The position numbers and the translations under genes were made by a program. Shown here in pieces: positions 8,584 to 21,040 of a DNA stretch of 64,000 nt. Source of the stretch: Balanoglossus misakiensis. Its lineage: Eukaryota; Hemichordata. The DNA lies in the NCBI GenBank assembly GCA_040954595.2, contig CM082586.2, positions 4,464,001-4,528,000 on the forward strand. Direction: 5' to 3'. The notes below the pieces were generated by a model. That model ran no database searches. It saw only the letters and a program-made list of their open reading frames with translations, and was not told the origin of the DNA. Position 1 is the first letter of the stretch; each line of letters begins with the position of its first letter.

Positions 8584-11500
8584 TCAAGGGTTCGAATTCT
8601 GCACTGAGTCGTATGATTCAAACGAACGCTTAATGCTGCCTTCGACGTCGTCTGCTTCATCACTTTTTCGCACACCTTTAAAACATCTGTAATAGACGAC
8701 GTATATGGCGTACAGAACGCAGGTTCCAGTTATTATCCAGGCAATGATAGTGCTACTTAAGGGGAACCCGTACTCGTCCATCAACGTTGCGCCAATAATT
8801 GGCCCGATAAACAGTCTGCAACAATTTTATGAAAAATAGAAAAAACAAACAGGAATAATTCAATGCTATTGTATACATCCTTATCAATTACTATAGCCGA
8901 TGTGTTGTACATGATTTACCGTTCTTACTCACCTCGTCAACGATTGCAATACCAATATGTTTATACATTTTGTATCTATACTGTTGAATCAAGACACATC
9001 ACTTACCCGAAGTTATCTGCAAAGTAATACAGGCCTGATACGAGACCATACAACTTCACATTATCTTCGTAGCCATTCTCTCTGAAAGATTGATAGATAT
9101 TGGACATTTATTTTATGGCGACACCCGTTTTGACATTGGTAATGTACTGACAGTATTGTTCCGTCAATATTAGTGTTCGTTTCCACATTTCGACACAGTA
9201 TAGACCCCTGACAAATTATCATTTTCCACCAAAGCTATGTTTCTATCGATGAGTTCACTTTCATACTTATATACGAATTTTTCATCCGGGTATTTTCCAT
9301 AATATGGAAAGTATCATTTATAATATTGTATGCGTCACTTACATCGCTACATTCACCATTTCCGGTATTATGGTAATGATGGCACCAACGCCGACTCCCA
9401 TGATGCTTAGGCCAACAGCTATGATAGAAATTGTCCTGTTGGAGTGATAAGCGTATAGGAGAGGTTTGTCTTATCCGCCATCTTGGAAACAAGGTGCATT
9501 GTGGGATAGAACTGGAGGGGGTATTGCAAGTACCCATCCAGTTCTATCCCACAACGCACCTTGTTTCCAAGATGTCGGTTAAGACAACCCCCCCCCTATA
9601 CTCAGTGATTACCCCCCAAAAAATAAAACATGAATACACAGATACAGTTGGTACTAATTTATTCACCATAAAAGGGCCTTGCAATGTAAAGATAATACCC
9701 AGTGTGTTTGACGGAATCGACGATATCTTACCGTGTTAGATGCAAGAAAGGTGCAGGGCCTACCAGGAAGTAGCCAATTGCTCCTATGGCCAGACCAATT
9801 AAATTGAGTTCCTTTAATATATGCTGGAACGAGGAAAAGACAGATTATATACCAACACAGCCACAGGGCGATAAAAGATGAAAACGGTATTTCCAGTAGC
9901 GCTTCGAGCGAGTGTAGAAGACCACCTTGTCATCTCATTTAATCATCAGTATTCGGGACTAGAGAAACGCCTCTTTTCGAAAGCTGACAAGTCTAGTTAA
10001 CGTGCGTTACGATCTATGACAGATATACGTACCCATCTGTCGCCGATTAGACCCCAAAGTGGCGACGAGACTCCGAAGCCTACACCGACCAGAAAGAACA
10101 AGAACGCCGCGGCTGCCGCCGCTTCTACATCGAACTGAAATCGGACAAGACTCGGTTAGACTGTCACATGGCCTCCTTATCAAGAAATATGACAATCGAA
10201 AATCAAATTAATGATGACAGGACTGAGAAAAACATACGGTACGTCAGAAACGTATATTACCGCAGTGAGGGCTAGGGACAGCGTTGAATCAAGATAAGTG
10301 ATCTCAATGGAGTTGACGACCTTGACAAGCATTCCCAACACTATCCCGGCAATCAGTAGTAAGGGACCGATCTTTTCGCTTCTGTGCGAGCTGGCACATG
10401 TATCTGTCAAGGCAAGGGCAGACAAACGAAGTAGGTAAATAGAAGCATGTATAGGAAAAGAAACATGTTCCCTCTGGTCTGTTCACATTACACGCCCAAT
10501 GATCTGGGTACATTATTCTCGACATCCAATGGTAATATTGATATCCAACATTATCAATGCAACACCCACACTGTCAATCATTACCCATAAAGTCAGAAAC
10601 TTTAAGTCACCTCAACGGTTACCTGTCCAATTAAATCACTTTTACCTTTGTACTCTGGGAAAAGGTAGATGCATAGCGGTAATATGAGTAGAAGGACGCC
10701 GCCTAACGCCAAGAAAGGGAGGAAATATCCTTTTGCCTGCAATTGATAGAAACAGAAAAAGTCACAAATGAACATAAGTTTGCACCGTAAGCTGTTTCTA
10801 TACATTTTTAATATTCAAAAAGTCAATGAGAATCGTTTTGCAGGAAATCAAAGATGGCGCTTACGGCATATAGCAGGCCCCCTAGCGTTGGGCCGGTGAT
10901 GATCCCCAGGCCAGATGCTATCTGTAGGACTCCCTATGCAACGAAAGAAAAATAAAGCATCGGATAAGCATATTGTAAAATAATCAATAATAAATACTCT
11001 GGGGCGATAAAAACGAACATATATAGTACAGGTTCGTTTTAGTGCATGCACGACAATATGTTAACTGTTGCGAATCATGAATACGGTAAAGCGGGCGCAT
11101 GTGGTAGCATTTTACCAGGAGACTTGCGGTGTGGTGTGGTGTGGTGTCTTGCACGCACTTACTATGAAAAACGCCACATTAGTGCGATAGATCTGGAACA
11201 CTATAACTATGGATGCCGTGTTACATGCTTGGACACCGAACGCTTGTATGGTGCGAATGACAAAACTCATTACTACGAAGTAGGCTGCGTTCTCTATGGC
11301 ATCAAGACATCTATAGAAGGAAGCACACGCACAACTATTAGAATTAAAGCACTGTGTCGCAAAATGTGACGTCAGCAGTTGTCGTACGCCCATGTCCCGT
11401 TTGTGGTGCAAAGGTCGACGAGTATGACACGGGTTGTTGATTTGCATGATATAATGCCTATTAATTTTAATACGAATAAATGATACGGGTTATTAAATAG

Positions 11501-12474
11501 CATGACAATCTACAGAGTTGCCTATACTGCATGCGTATTGATACCAGCAAAACCAATCCGCAGTTTAGGTTACCCGTGTCATTTGAAGTTCTGAGATTTC
11601 ATAAATACAGATGTGCTATGCCACTGGCCACAGAGGATAGCGTTTGAGGTTAACTGCCATAAACTAAAATTGTCATAAGGCCATATTAAATTCAAACGTG
11701 CATTTCAGAGTGCATTAAAAGCTTGTGGACTTTTGCTTCATGTAACAGAGATTGACAAGTTGTATGCTTCCCAATTACACTTACCCGAACAACAACGTAG
11801 ATAAACCAGAAATCCCGCATCCAAAACAAAATATATACTTCGGACCAAACTTCGCCATCTACAAAGAAGTTGTCAAACAAGACAGAATAATGAGTAATTA
11901 TCCGAAAAACCTCTGCAGATTCTCTAGCTATTTATCCTCACATTTTACGTTAAGTTTTGTTACTCACACTTTTTCCTATTGGCGGAGAAACGATGAAGGA
12001 CACCAAAGCGAAGCTTGCCAAGACGAACCCGACTGTTAGAGAGTTAACGCCTTTTCCCAGAGCCTGTAATAGTTAAGCCATGCGTAGGTCATCAATGTGC
12101 CCTATATATCAGCCATGTTTGTGGCCATGTTCATTAGATATGTGCACCCCTCACAACATCCATATTTCAGCAAGATTCTCAAGCTGACAATCAATCAATC
12201 CATGTCGTTTCCAACTATGACTCGCATTCAATTTCAATTTAATCTGACGCTGATTCAAACACGCTTCTTTAATATTATTTCGCATAGATATTTCTGTCTG
12301 CCAGTACATGCTTGACTAGACTGTCGAGAAGCAAATAATAATGACGTGTATACTTACAACTTCTGGGTAGAACGGCGAAATGACGGAATAGCAGCACTTC
12401 AAGAAATATTTAGCGAAACACAAACAGGCTAAGGTGGCGTGTTTTCTTGCCCTTGAAATTTCCGCGTCGGCCAT
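8584..12474 (-). CDS. SLC18B1: SLC18B1-like vesicular (polyamine) transporter, MFS family, complete
   Basis: Twelve exons join in phase to 443 aa (human SLC18B1 has about 456): 12474-12358, 12063-11968, 11858-11785, 11310-11163, 10933-10865, 10736-10646, 10403-10261, 10134-10033, 9823-9732, 9435-9343, 9081-9007 and 8815-8584. All have GT/AG borders. Features include YSVISPFYP in TM1, an MFS-type loop GLIGDRW between TM8 and TM9, GLGIITGPTLGGLLY in TM5, and ENGYEDNVKLYGLVSGL before TM11. The last corresponds to the ENGFEEGLSTLGLVSGL block of the vertebrate protein. About 12 membrane helices are expected. The family exchanges luminal protons for spermine/spermidine in secretory vesicles; the substrate here is inferred from homology. 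The start is the first ATG, close to the NRF-6-like gene on the other strand. The 5' part is duplicated at 1-628. Confidence 0.93.
9453..9601. repeat. Intronic hairpin, MITE-like (arms about 70 bp)
   Basis: Left arm from 9453 and right arm ending at 9601 are reverse complements over about 70 bp with few mismatches; they share GGAAACAAGGTGC and GTGGGATAGAACTGGA. The loop is under 10 bp. It lies in the intron between exons 9 and 10 of the SLC18B1-like gene. No clear target-site duplication was found. Confidence 0.8.
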
Positions 12475-12749
12475 TGCGATAAAACGACGACAGGGTCGGG
12501 TAAATCTGCGGGACTGTTCTCAGTCACACTAGTAGCAGTCATTATATCACATTATATCAGGTATTTATTGAAAAGTGTTAATTAATTGATATTATTGCAT
12601 ATGAACTGCCGATTGCGTCGATGTTCCCTGCATCTGATTTTAATCAGATTGGGGGCAACCGTTGCGTAACACCGGTAGTGGCTGGACAGTGCGTCAACTT
12701 TCGCTTTTGGGGGCAACCGTTGCGTAACACCGGTAGTGACTGGACAGTG
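11847..12749. repeat. Long direct duplication, right copy (partner 1-903)
   Basis: Covers exons 1, 2 and the first 12 bases of exon 3 of the SLC18B1-like gene (11847-11858) and most of the shared promoter. Identical to 1-903 as far as read by eye. Confidence 0.93.
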
Positions 12750-12892
12750 TGTCAACTTCCCCCTTTCTCTACGTGCATTGTATTGTGTGTGGTGTTTGCC
12801 TTAGGTACGGGAGTACACTCGTTAAATACAACAGCCGATTCTCACGTGAGTGCAATGTGACTGTCATTTGTAAACTGACTTAATTCCCAGCC
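12475..12892. promoter_or_regulatory. Candidate bidirectional promoter between SLC18B1-like and NRF-6-like genes
   Basis: The start codons of two divergent genes are 418 bp apart, so both promoters must lie here or in the first exons. The interval contains nearly two copies of a 58-bp unit starting GGGGGCAACCGTTGCGTAAC at 12651 and 12709. Each copy includes the inverted pair CCGTTGCG/CACCGG and a GC-richer core than the flanks. No TATA box is obvious. The left 3/5 of the region is duplicated at 629-903. Confidence 0.55.
12651..12766. repeat. 58-bp tandem repeat in the promoter region
   Basis: Two units start at 12651 and 12709 and differ by a few bases (GTGGCTGG versus GTGACTGG). The second unit is truncated after GTCAACTT. 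Confidence 0.85.
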
Positions 12893-15800
12893 ATGGCGAA
12901 GGTAGCAACCGTCTTCAGCTTTCTCCTGCTGGCAATGGTGACTTCCACTGCACACGCGCAAAAGTCGAACGTAATGGATTCCGTGTTCGCCGTGTTGGTG
13001 GAGTGGCCGAACCCGAATGCTACGGGCAACCCTCTGGGGAACGTCACACTTCCGTGTTATCGTGACATGCAGAGCTGGCTTGTCGACCTGTCGCCCCCGG
13101 TTTCACAAAAATATGCGCGAGAAAGTGAGTCTAATTTTTTTTCCAGTACTTGTCTGATTGCAACTTCATAAGCTTATTACTGTTTTTACCAATGGTGCGT
13201 GTATAAGTATGTACTTGAAGTCCGGAACTCGGACGTCTAGATGCTTGTACCACGATAAACACACAAGAAACGATAGATGATGATATGATATGAAAGTATC
13301 GCGAGAGGGCGTTGTTGAATGACAGCACTTCTTAAAGTGTGGGTGTCGTCCCGTCTGCGGCTGCGGGTTGGGTCACATAATACACAGTGGCTAGCAAGTC
13401 AAATTGAAGTAAGCGCAAAGTGGGTGGTATTGGTGGTGAAACAACTCCTCACCACCAAAATGACAAAATATTAATTAATACTCACAGAGTAACCACATAC
13501 CTATAGTTGCCAGGAATCTTGCATCCTGGAATGAGAATGTGCCGTTGAATTGATTCTCGAAATAAACCTTGCATGACGTACAACATGACGTACAACGTTC
13601 TATACTCTTACACACGCAGTGTACGAATCAAGCGCGTCATTCAGAACCGACTATGATTTGACGTACAACACCAAAGACCCCGGGAATTTCTGGATGTGCC
13701 GCCAGGTAACCCCGCAGAAAAGTGGTCACAGATTTGGAGGCCGTTACTGTGGCACCGCCACTGTGGTTGACCAGGTAAGACGCCAAATGTAGTACAATAT
13801 TATCACATCCAGTGCTTGCCATATTTGAACGGAAGCATCCGATTCAGTCCTGCATAACTGCAACTGCTAAGATTACGTCATTGCAAACCGTCCATCTATA
13901 AGTAAGGCTGTAAGCCTATTGCAGGCTATCGCTCTCTCTCTCTCACACACTCACACGCACGCACACACACACACACACACACACACTCTCTCTCTCTTTC
14001 TGTCTCTGTGTCTCTTCTCTGTCTCTCTGTCTCTCTCTTTCAGATCAGAACCTCATGTGAGCGATTGTACATCTTAAACTTAAGCAGTGCCATTTTTCGT
14101 TGTAGTTCCAGAACCAACTATACATGGGCACGTGTTTCCCAGATTCATGCAAGGAGAGCGACGTGAACATATTCGTGTTGGAAGGTATGTGATATATACG
14201 TCTATCATGCAAACTGTTTCCCTGGAAATTTTGCATTGCATTTGTGCATTTCCTACTTATGGATTTCGTAAGCTTTGTATGTACACTACATTTAATTTGT
14301 ACAGGTTTTCGGCACGGAACGGCGAGTCCCTATTATTCAACAGAGTCTACCTGTGCTGGAAGTCATGCTTTGAGGGGAAGCGATAAAGCAGCAATGTAAG
14401 TTGCAGTTGACGAGAGTAGTTCGCAGTCTACTTTGACAAACGTACGTAACACAATAATGACCAATCTTGAAGTAAATCATCTGAGAAACATACAGATATA
14501 GAAAGACAGACAGAACCACCGACATACATACATATACATGTATACAGACGGACGGACGGACGGACGGACAGACAGACAGACGGACGGACGGACGAACAGA
14601 TAGACCGCAAACAGACTGTGTGAGACAGATAATGGCAGACAGAGTCTCCCCGTTAGTACATTGTGTTTTCATTTATCTATATATTTTTTACTTTTTTTTC
14701 TCAGAGTCATTTGTTCAATTTTACTGTTGTTACTGTTACTTGGTACTGCGTTGGATATATGTCGTTCATGGACGTCGACAAATGCAGGCTGGGATAAAGC
14801 GGACGGGGAGTCCCAGAATGAGGTGGAGCATCTGAATCCAACCGAAAGTGAAGATGAAAGTTTGATCCTAAATACATCTGCTAGTAACCCTCGAGGTAGG
14901 TCTCGCAAGCGTGCGTATATTTTTGTGTCATCAAACATGACCGTTTTTCACTAGTTAAATATACGTCACGCATATTCGCAACTGTCAACTTTTCAATGGC
15001 TAGAAGATATATGTCGCCTTAGTTTTGCGAAGTCAACGAATTGTCATGACAACATACCCTGAGGTATCTACGTCTTCGTCTGCAGGGGTCGCGAATGTCG
15101 CCACTGTCATAACCAGATCCCTTCTGGCGTTCTCCGTTCTGGATACTGGCCGGAAGATTCTTTCCACCAAAGCTGGCCGGGGAAGCATTCCCTGTTTGAA
15201 CGGGATCCGTGTGCTGAGCATGTTCTGGATTGTCCTCCTGCACACGTACCTATTCGTCGGTGCCAGTTCCTCGTATTCCGGTGAGTGTTGGTCCATTAAA
15301 AAGGGAGAAATTCGGAAATCATGGCTGGTGTAACCGTGTAAGAAATATAAGAAATTAATTGACTCTAAATCAACTTGTGGTGAAACATGTTTTGATTCTT
15401 CCATAAGGCAACTATCGCTATGTAACCGATGTCGTTTATCAGAGATGGACAGCGACGGTTCTGTGGCAGGGCAGTCTGGGCGTCGAGGCATTTCTTGTCC
15501 TCAGGTATAATACTTAGCAATTTTCAATTGTTTTCTGTACAGAATTAGAAGAAAAGAGCACTCCATTTGACTTGAACATTTCCTGTTTGAGTAACTACGA
15601 AAATTATGATAATTAGAATGAAAGTAAAATCTTGAAAATAATTCACAAAATGGCAGCTATTGGGGCTTTAATTATCATCACAAATTTTGCTGGGGGATAG
15701 TGTCAGGTCGGTATGCTTCTTACGAGTGCTCCCGTGTTCCTAACAAGGGCTCCCGTGTTCTTACAGTGGTCTCCTGGTGAGTTACCTGACCCTGAAGCAG

Positions 15801-18265
15801 TTCGACAAGTGCGGGGGACCCAGAAAGCACGACTGGTTGCTGTTCTACTTCCACCGCTACTGGAGGCTGACCCCGGTGTACGCCTTCTGCCTGATGATGT
15901 ACACGACGCTGACGCTGCACATGGGCAACGGCGTCTGGTGGTACAACTGGCACGGCGCCCAGGAGATTTGCCAACAGAGATGGTGGGCCAATATGCTGTA
16001 CATCCACAATCTGTACCCGTTCCCGGGAGACGTGTCTCAGGTATGCACGTCCTCAGTGTGAACTGAAGATGTGAATGAAACGTTCAGGTGGCGCCATTCA
16101 GCTAATATACATGTACATGTACACCTTTCATACATCACTCCAGAACATATATGACAGAGGGTGCTTGTAGAATCAATACGTTCACCCCTTACTAATGGTG
16201 TTCGCGGTAGTAGCATACCACTAGGGCATATGATATGATTTGTTATGATTTGAATGGACTTTCTTTTATGCCTTCAGTGCATGGGATGGTCTTGGTATCT
16301 CTCAGTTGACATGCAGTTATACGTCGTCAGTCCAATATTCATCATTGCTTTCTACAAGTAAGTATTGTCTCTGGTGTCACCGCTTTCTTGTGATGGTTGA
16401 TACAAAGCTCGAATATATACGGTTGATACCATTATTTCTTTCTCGGGCATTCTTCTTTAAATGAACGTACATTCGAGGGGCGTCGCCTCACAGAAAATAT
16501 ATCACGTGTCCTCTCATGATAAACTCGCGACTTCATCCCGATTCAACTGTGTGCAAAGGTTCGGCATACAGTCGTCTTCAAATTAAATCGGTTCTCAAAT
16601 GTATTTTTGTCCTTTCTGTGCAATTCAATGTTACCGTTTCAGATCTTGGAAAGCTGGGTTTGGCCTGTCTATTGGTACTATACTGTGCTCGTTTGCCGTG
16701 AGTGCATACCTTGCTACAGTTCAGGGCATGCCCGTTGGCGTGGACACAAAGTAAGTACTCGACAAGCGTCATGGTAACGGCTCGCTGGGCTTCAAGCAGG
16801 GCTTGATCCCAGCTGTGGGTCTTTGGCCCCGCTTGTGCGAAACTACATCATTAAACATCGGATGGTCCTGCAAATGTTTTACCCAGATTAAAGGCAAAGT
16901 GCTTCTACATATATGCAGGTTGGTTTTGTTGAGTGGTGCGATCCATCATGGCCGCCAGTTACCTACAGCTGGTTTAGAAAGGAGTAACATTCGGCCATGT
17001 TTTCCTTTATTGGCCTAAAGATTTAGATGCCAACGAATTCTAAGCGTTTGGTTTAGAAGCGGTAGAGTTCCAGCTGCCCCTATTCCCGGATTTCAAAGAT
17101 CCAGGTGTCTTCCCAAGACATATAGTATTCCCAGGGTGTGCCATCATGTTTCCTGATACGTTCCTCGTCCACAGAGTTTACGGTAGTCCGAAGTACGAAC
17201 CAGGAGACTGGCTCTACGGTAAACCATACTACAGAATTCCCCAATATCTTGTTGGCGTTAGTTTGGGCTACGTGCTGTACAGGTTGAAGGGAAACCAAGT
17301 GAGAATTAATAAGGTCAGTTTACTAATATTTGGCTATTCATGTGACCAAAAATATTACAATGTGCTTGACACAGGTGTATGGTGGTCTTATTGGCGAGAC
17401 ATCAAAACTCAACAAAACTCCTGTTGTGTGTGTTTTGTTTTGATTTTCACAGATTCTGAATCTTTGCATTTGGTGTTGTGTTGCCGCGGTGGCTTTGGCG
17501 GTCGTTTACGGTGTTTACCCAACGGCAAAGGGTGACCGCTTGCCTCAGTACGCTGCTGTTATTTACACCGTCTTTCACCGATTTGCGTTCTCGTTGTCCG
17601 TTGGATGGGTGATCTTCGCTTGTTGCACGGGCAACGGAGGTATGGTAAAATGTCTTCTTTGCCCCTTTACTGGCTTATCATCAAGTACGATTAGATAGTT
17701 CAGTCACTCTGTGTTGTTGTTTAGTTTTGGTAAATAAAATCATACGTCATTGTATTGTAAACCTGTGTTTACCTGACAGGTCCCGTGAATACCCTGTTGT
17801 CATGGAGTTTCTGGCAACCTCTGGCAAGAATGACGTACTCAACCTATCTTGTCCACTTGGGAGTAATCTTCTTGTATTCGTTTGGATTTGAATGGATGTG
17901 GTACTACTCCGATTTTCACTTTGTAAGTCGTCATCGCCTTAGTCCTGATAATGAAGTAACGTGTATTCTTGATCTTCTTTGCCATTTTGCGATTATTCAA
18001 GGAAGGACAGTTAACGTACTTGAAGACAACAGATGACAATTTGATCACAGTTGCTTTAGTTCCTGTATCGTCACTCACAGAATACTCGCCGCATTGAATT
18101 TACCTTCGATTTTTCGTATTTTCTGTCTTCTCCCAATAGGGCGTTGAATTCACCGGCATTCTTGTCATCAGCTACGCCGTCGCTTTCGCCACTGCTATGG
18201 CCGTTGAATTCCCCATGATTGGCTTGGAGAGAGTCAATATACGAAGAAAAAGCAAAGACTCATAG
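12893..18265 (+). CDS. NRF-6-like (nose resistant to fluoxetine) acyltransferase-3 membrane protein, complete
   Basis: Fourteen exons join in phase to 698 aa: 12893-13124, 13620-13774, 14106-14184, 14305-14395, 14705-14895, 15086-15280, 15408-15504, 15767-16040, 16278-16357, 16643-16750, 17175-17313, 17453-17639, 17780-17922 and 18140-18265. Residues 1-22 are a signal peptide ending AHA. Residues about 50-160 form the Cys-rich extracellular NRF domain (WMCRQV, GRYC, GTCFPDSC). A first helix lies at about 187-205, then the acyltransferase-3 domain from about 285: CLNGIRVLSMFW-IVLLHT with the conserved His302, HDWLLFYFHRYWRLTPVY, and CMGWSWYLSVDMQ. About ten further helices follow. C. elegans NRF-6 and NDG-4 take part in yolk and drug transport across epithelia; the enzymatic role is still unsettled for the family. 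Introns contain CT/CA and GACG microsatellites. Confidence 0.93.
13928..14041. repeat. CT/CA microsatellite
   Basis: Runs of CT, then CA, then CT again in intron 2 of the NRF-6-like gene. The polypyrimidine run ends 65 bp before the exon 3 acceptor. Confidence 0.9.
14544..14596. repeat. GACG/GACA tetranucleotide repeat
   Basis: About twelve GACG or GACA units in intron 4 of the NRF-6-like gene. Confidence 0.9.
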
Positions 18266-21040
18266 CATCATAGCATGCATAGTTTCCTAACCTCAGTCGA
18301 CAGTAGTCACCAACTGTATCACATGAATATCCCAGGTGTACTTGTAACTGTCGAGATTTCAAGCAAGCATATTACATTCTCTCGCAGTAAATGACATAAG
18401 AGGTCTGCGTAATATACGGAATACATGGTTTCATAGCCTGGCTGGACAACGATTGCTTTGATCTGTTACAGTAAATACTGCAAACAATCCAGTAGTTTAG
18501 TGCTTTAAATGTATATCGAACAATCAATATGCCCGGTTTCTGCCTCAGTGTTCAAAGTACCAGCAATATTTCTAACTTTCTACAACGTACGTGTGTTTGG
18601 CAACGTCGCTCTCTTTTGACGGTTTTGGTTACTTTTCTTTGATATAAAAAATGTCTGTGCTGTTCGAGGAAACCAAATTGGTAAGGAAGTATGCATTTCG
18701 TCTAGAGGTCACAACCATAAGTATCTTTACGTATACAGGGGGTAAATTTTTTCACTTTTTGAAGTTTTCAGATATCATTATTATGTACGCCGAGACTTCC
18801 TGCAGTTATTCCGTGTAGTATTGACATCACAAAAAGTCAAACTTTTTCCCGTTCAAAGTATGATAAGTATTTTGTTTTATTTTTTGCATTTGTTGTTGTA
18901 ACTGTTTATAGACTGGCAAATCGCTCGCTCGATGGCGATCAAACGACGCGGAGTTTTCCAGTCTTGGGGGACTGTGTGAGCAGTACATCGACTTTGCGCT
19001 TTGCAGAAGTTTAGGCCTAATGTAGTTATAGAAAATATAGACGTGCAGCAATAAAACATATCCAGACATCCAAATAGGAAGCCTTGTACTGTCTACCTTT
19101 GCGAATACACGCACAATAGCCACGAAAAGTAAAGGGAATCATCTGAAAGAATGCTTTTTAAGGACATGACCTCCCCCGAACATGCTGAAGGCTTGGCTCG
19201 CCATTCAGACGGCGATTACCCACAATGCCCGTAGAAAGCCACCTAGCTTGGTCGAAATTGTTGTTCACACCTGAGAGATGCTGAGAGTGTAGTCTTCAGT
19301 CAGGTGAGCGATTTCTTCTTCACATTTATTTATAAAAAAAACTAAATAATACTGCTCTCACATATTTCCATCAACTCAGCTTGAATTCGCCACTCGTTTA
19401 ATCAAATTTATAGAATATCTATAACGTTTCCGGGTGAGCAATATGGGTTCATTCATTTTTAGGATTCAATATGGCGATCGGATCTGTGTGAGTTAATAAC
19501 ATGGAACATGATTTGTGATATTCCGGCATTTTCACTAGATAGACTTATTAAAAAAACGAAAGTTCTCCTTGATCAGTATCTGACTGGTACGTATTATGAT
19601 ATATAGCGTTAATGATACTTTAGCAGGAAATTTTCTAAAACTCCATCTTCCCCCACCGTGTTTGTTTACAAACTGCCCTACATAATACATTTCACGGGGG
19701 CCAGGCTGTGCGTGTGAGTGAGTGTGTATCATATGTAGGCCGCATGTGTTACAACACCAAGTACGACTCTGCTATTTCGAAGATTCCGAACTGCTAACAG
19801 TTTGTGTCGCCAAAGAAAGGTGTGTTTTTCATTATGAAACGCCGAGTAAACTACTAGTATTCGAGAGTCACTGTGATAACTTGAGTTATGATATTGACAA
19901 CCCCTCCCCCTCCCATCAGCTATCACCACCGCACATTTTAGTTACATGCTGAAATGTATGCTTCCGATACAGTGATAAGTTAATCTAGTCAACACTGTCT
20001 CTTTCCCTGTACAATTTCAATAATGGAATACGTCAGTGTTTTACGTGTGTTCAAATTCTGCTCTGTGATACGTATCTGTGGAGGTATCAGATTAGTCTGT
20101 ATGTCCACTGATTAGAATGTAGATACATGTATGCGATGTTAATTTTTCATCAGCCACAGAATTTTTTTCATCAGCCACAGAAAGTTACATGACCGGAGAG
20201 TCAAATGTGAAATCTGACAACTCAGGAACTTGCCAATATCTACTGATAAGCAGGAGTTCAAAGTAGTAGGTTAGATGTTGAGGTAGCTGCCTGGCTTCAT
20301 TGTCAGACCAACTACCATCCTCTAGGACCTATTTGTATAGCCTGTGTTTGAACAAAGGATAGCAAAATGTCCAGAAAACACAGTTATCTGGGTACATTGA
20401 TTGTCAAGTGCTGCTATGCTTCAGATACCCAGCCAGGGTTGAGCAAATCCTTTAATGATACTCTCCCCTTAGGCGAGCCTCTATAGGGCTTCAGGAAGTA
20501 TTAATTTTTGGGAAAAGTAGTGAAGTACCGGTATGTCACATGTCAGACGAGACCTTGGTAACTGGTCATTTTGCAGGCTACAGCCTCCTAGTTATACATT
20601 TACGCCTCCAAAGCTACACTACACTATACATGTACATAAAAAAAAACTAAGCATGCTTTGTAATGCTTTCCTGACAACGGAACAATATAGTTGTCATGGT
20701 TACATAAGTTGTATTCGTCACAACTCTGTGAAAAAATACCATTTTTCTGTTGATGTTTTGTTCCCCAATTAGGAACCCTTCAAGGAGTCAGTTTTAGCAT
20801 CTTTCACGAAGATTGCTGTATGAGCAGAAACTGAGCAGGCTGGATTACTGAACATAGGAACCGCCGTGGTCACAAGATGAAGAGACAACTATGCAGATGA
20901 AGGCCTACATGTAATGGTGGTTTAATCGTTATACCTTAACATGCGGCTGTGTAACCGGGCGCCCCGAACAGCTGTGTTGTAGTGATGCGAGGAGAGCTTC
21001 CGTTTTAATGTGAATTTTATTTGGCTCGTACTGTCGTTCT
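18266..21040. other. Intergenic: 3' region of NRF-6-like gene and 5' region of the Kelch-like gene
   Basis: No coding exon was found. A possible non-coding first exon of the Kelch-like gene ends at about 19310, where GTCAG meets GTGAGC. A matching acceptor (CCCCAATTAG) at about 20773 would begin its coding exon's 5' UTR; both are inferred from splice-like sites only. At 20140-20180 there is a short duplicated TTTTTCATCAGCCACAGAA. Confidence 0.4.
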
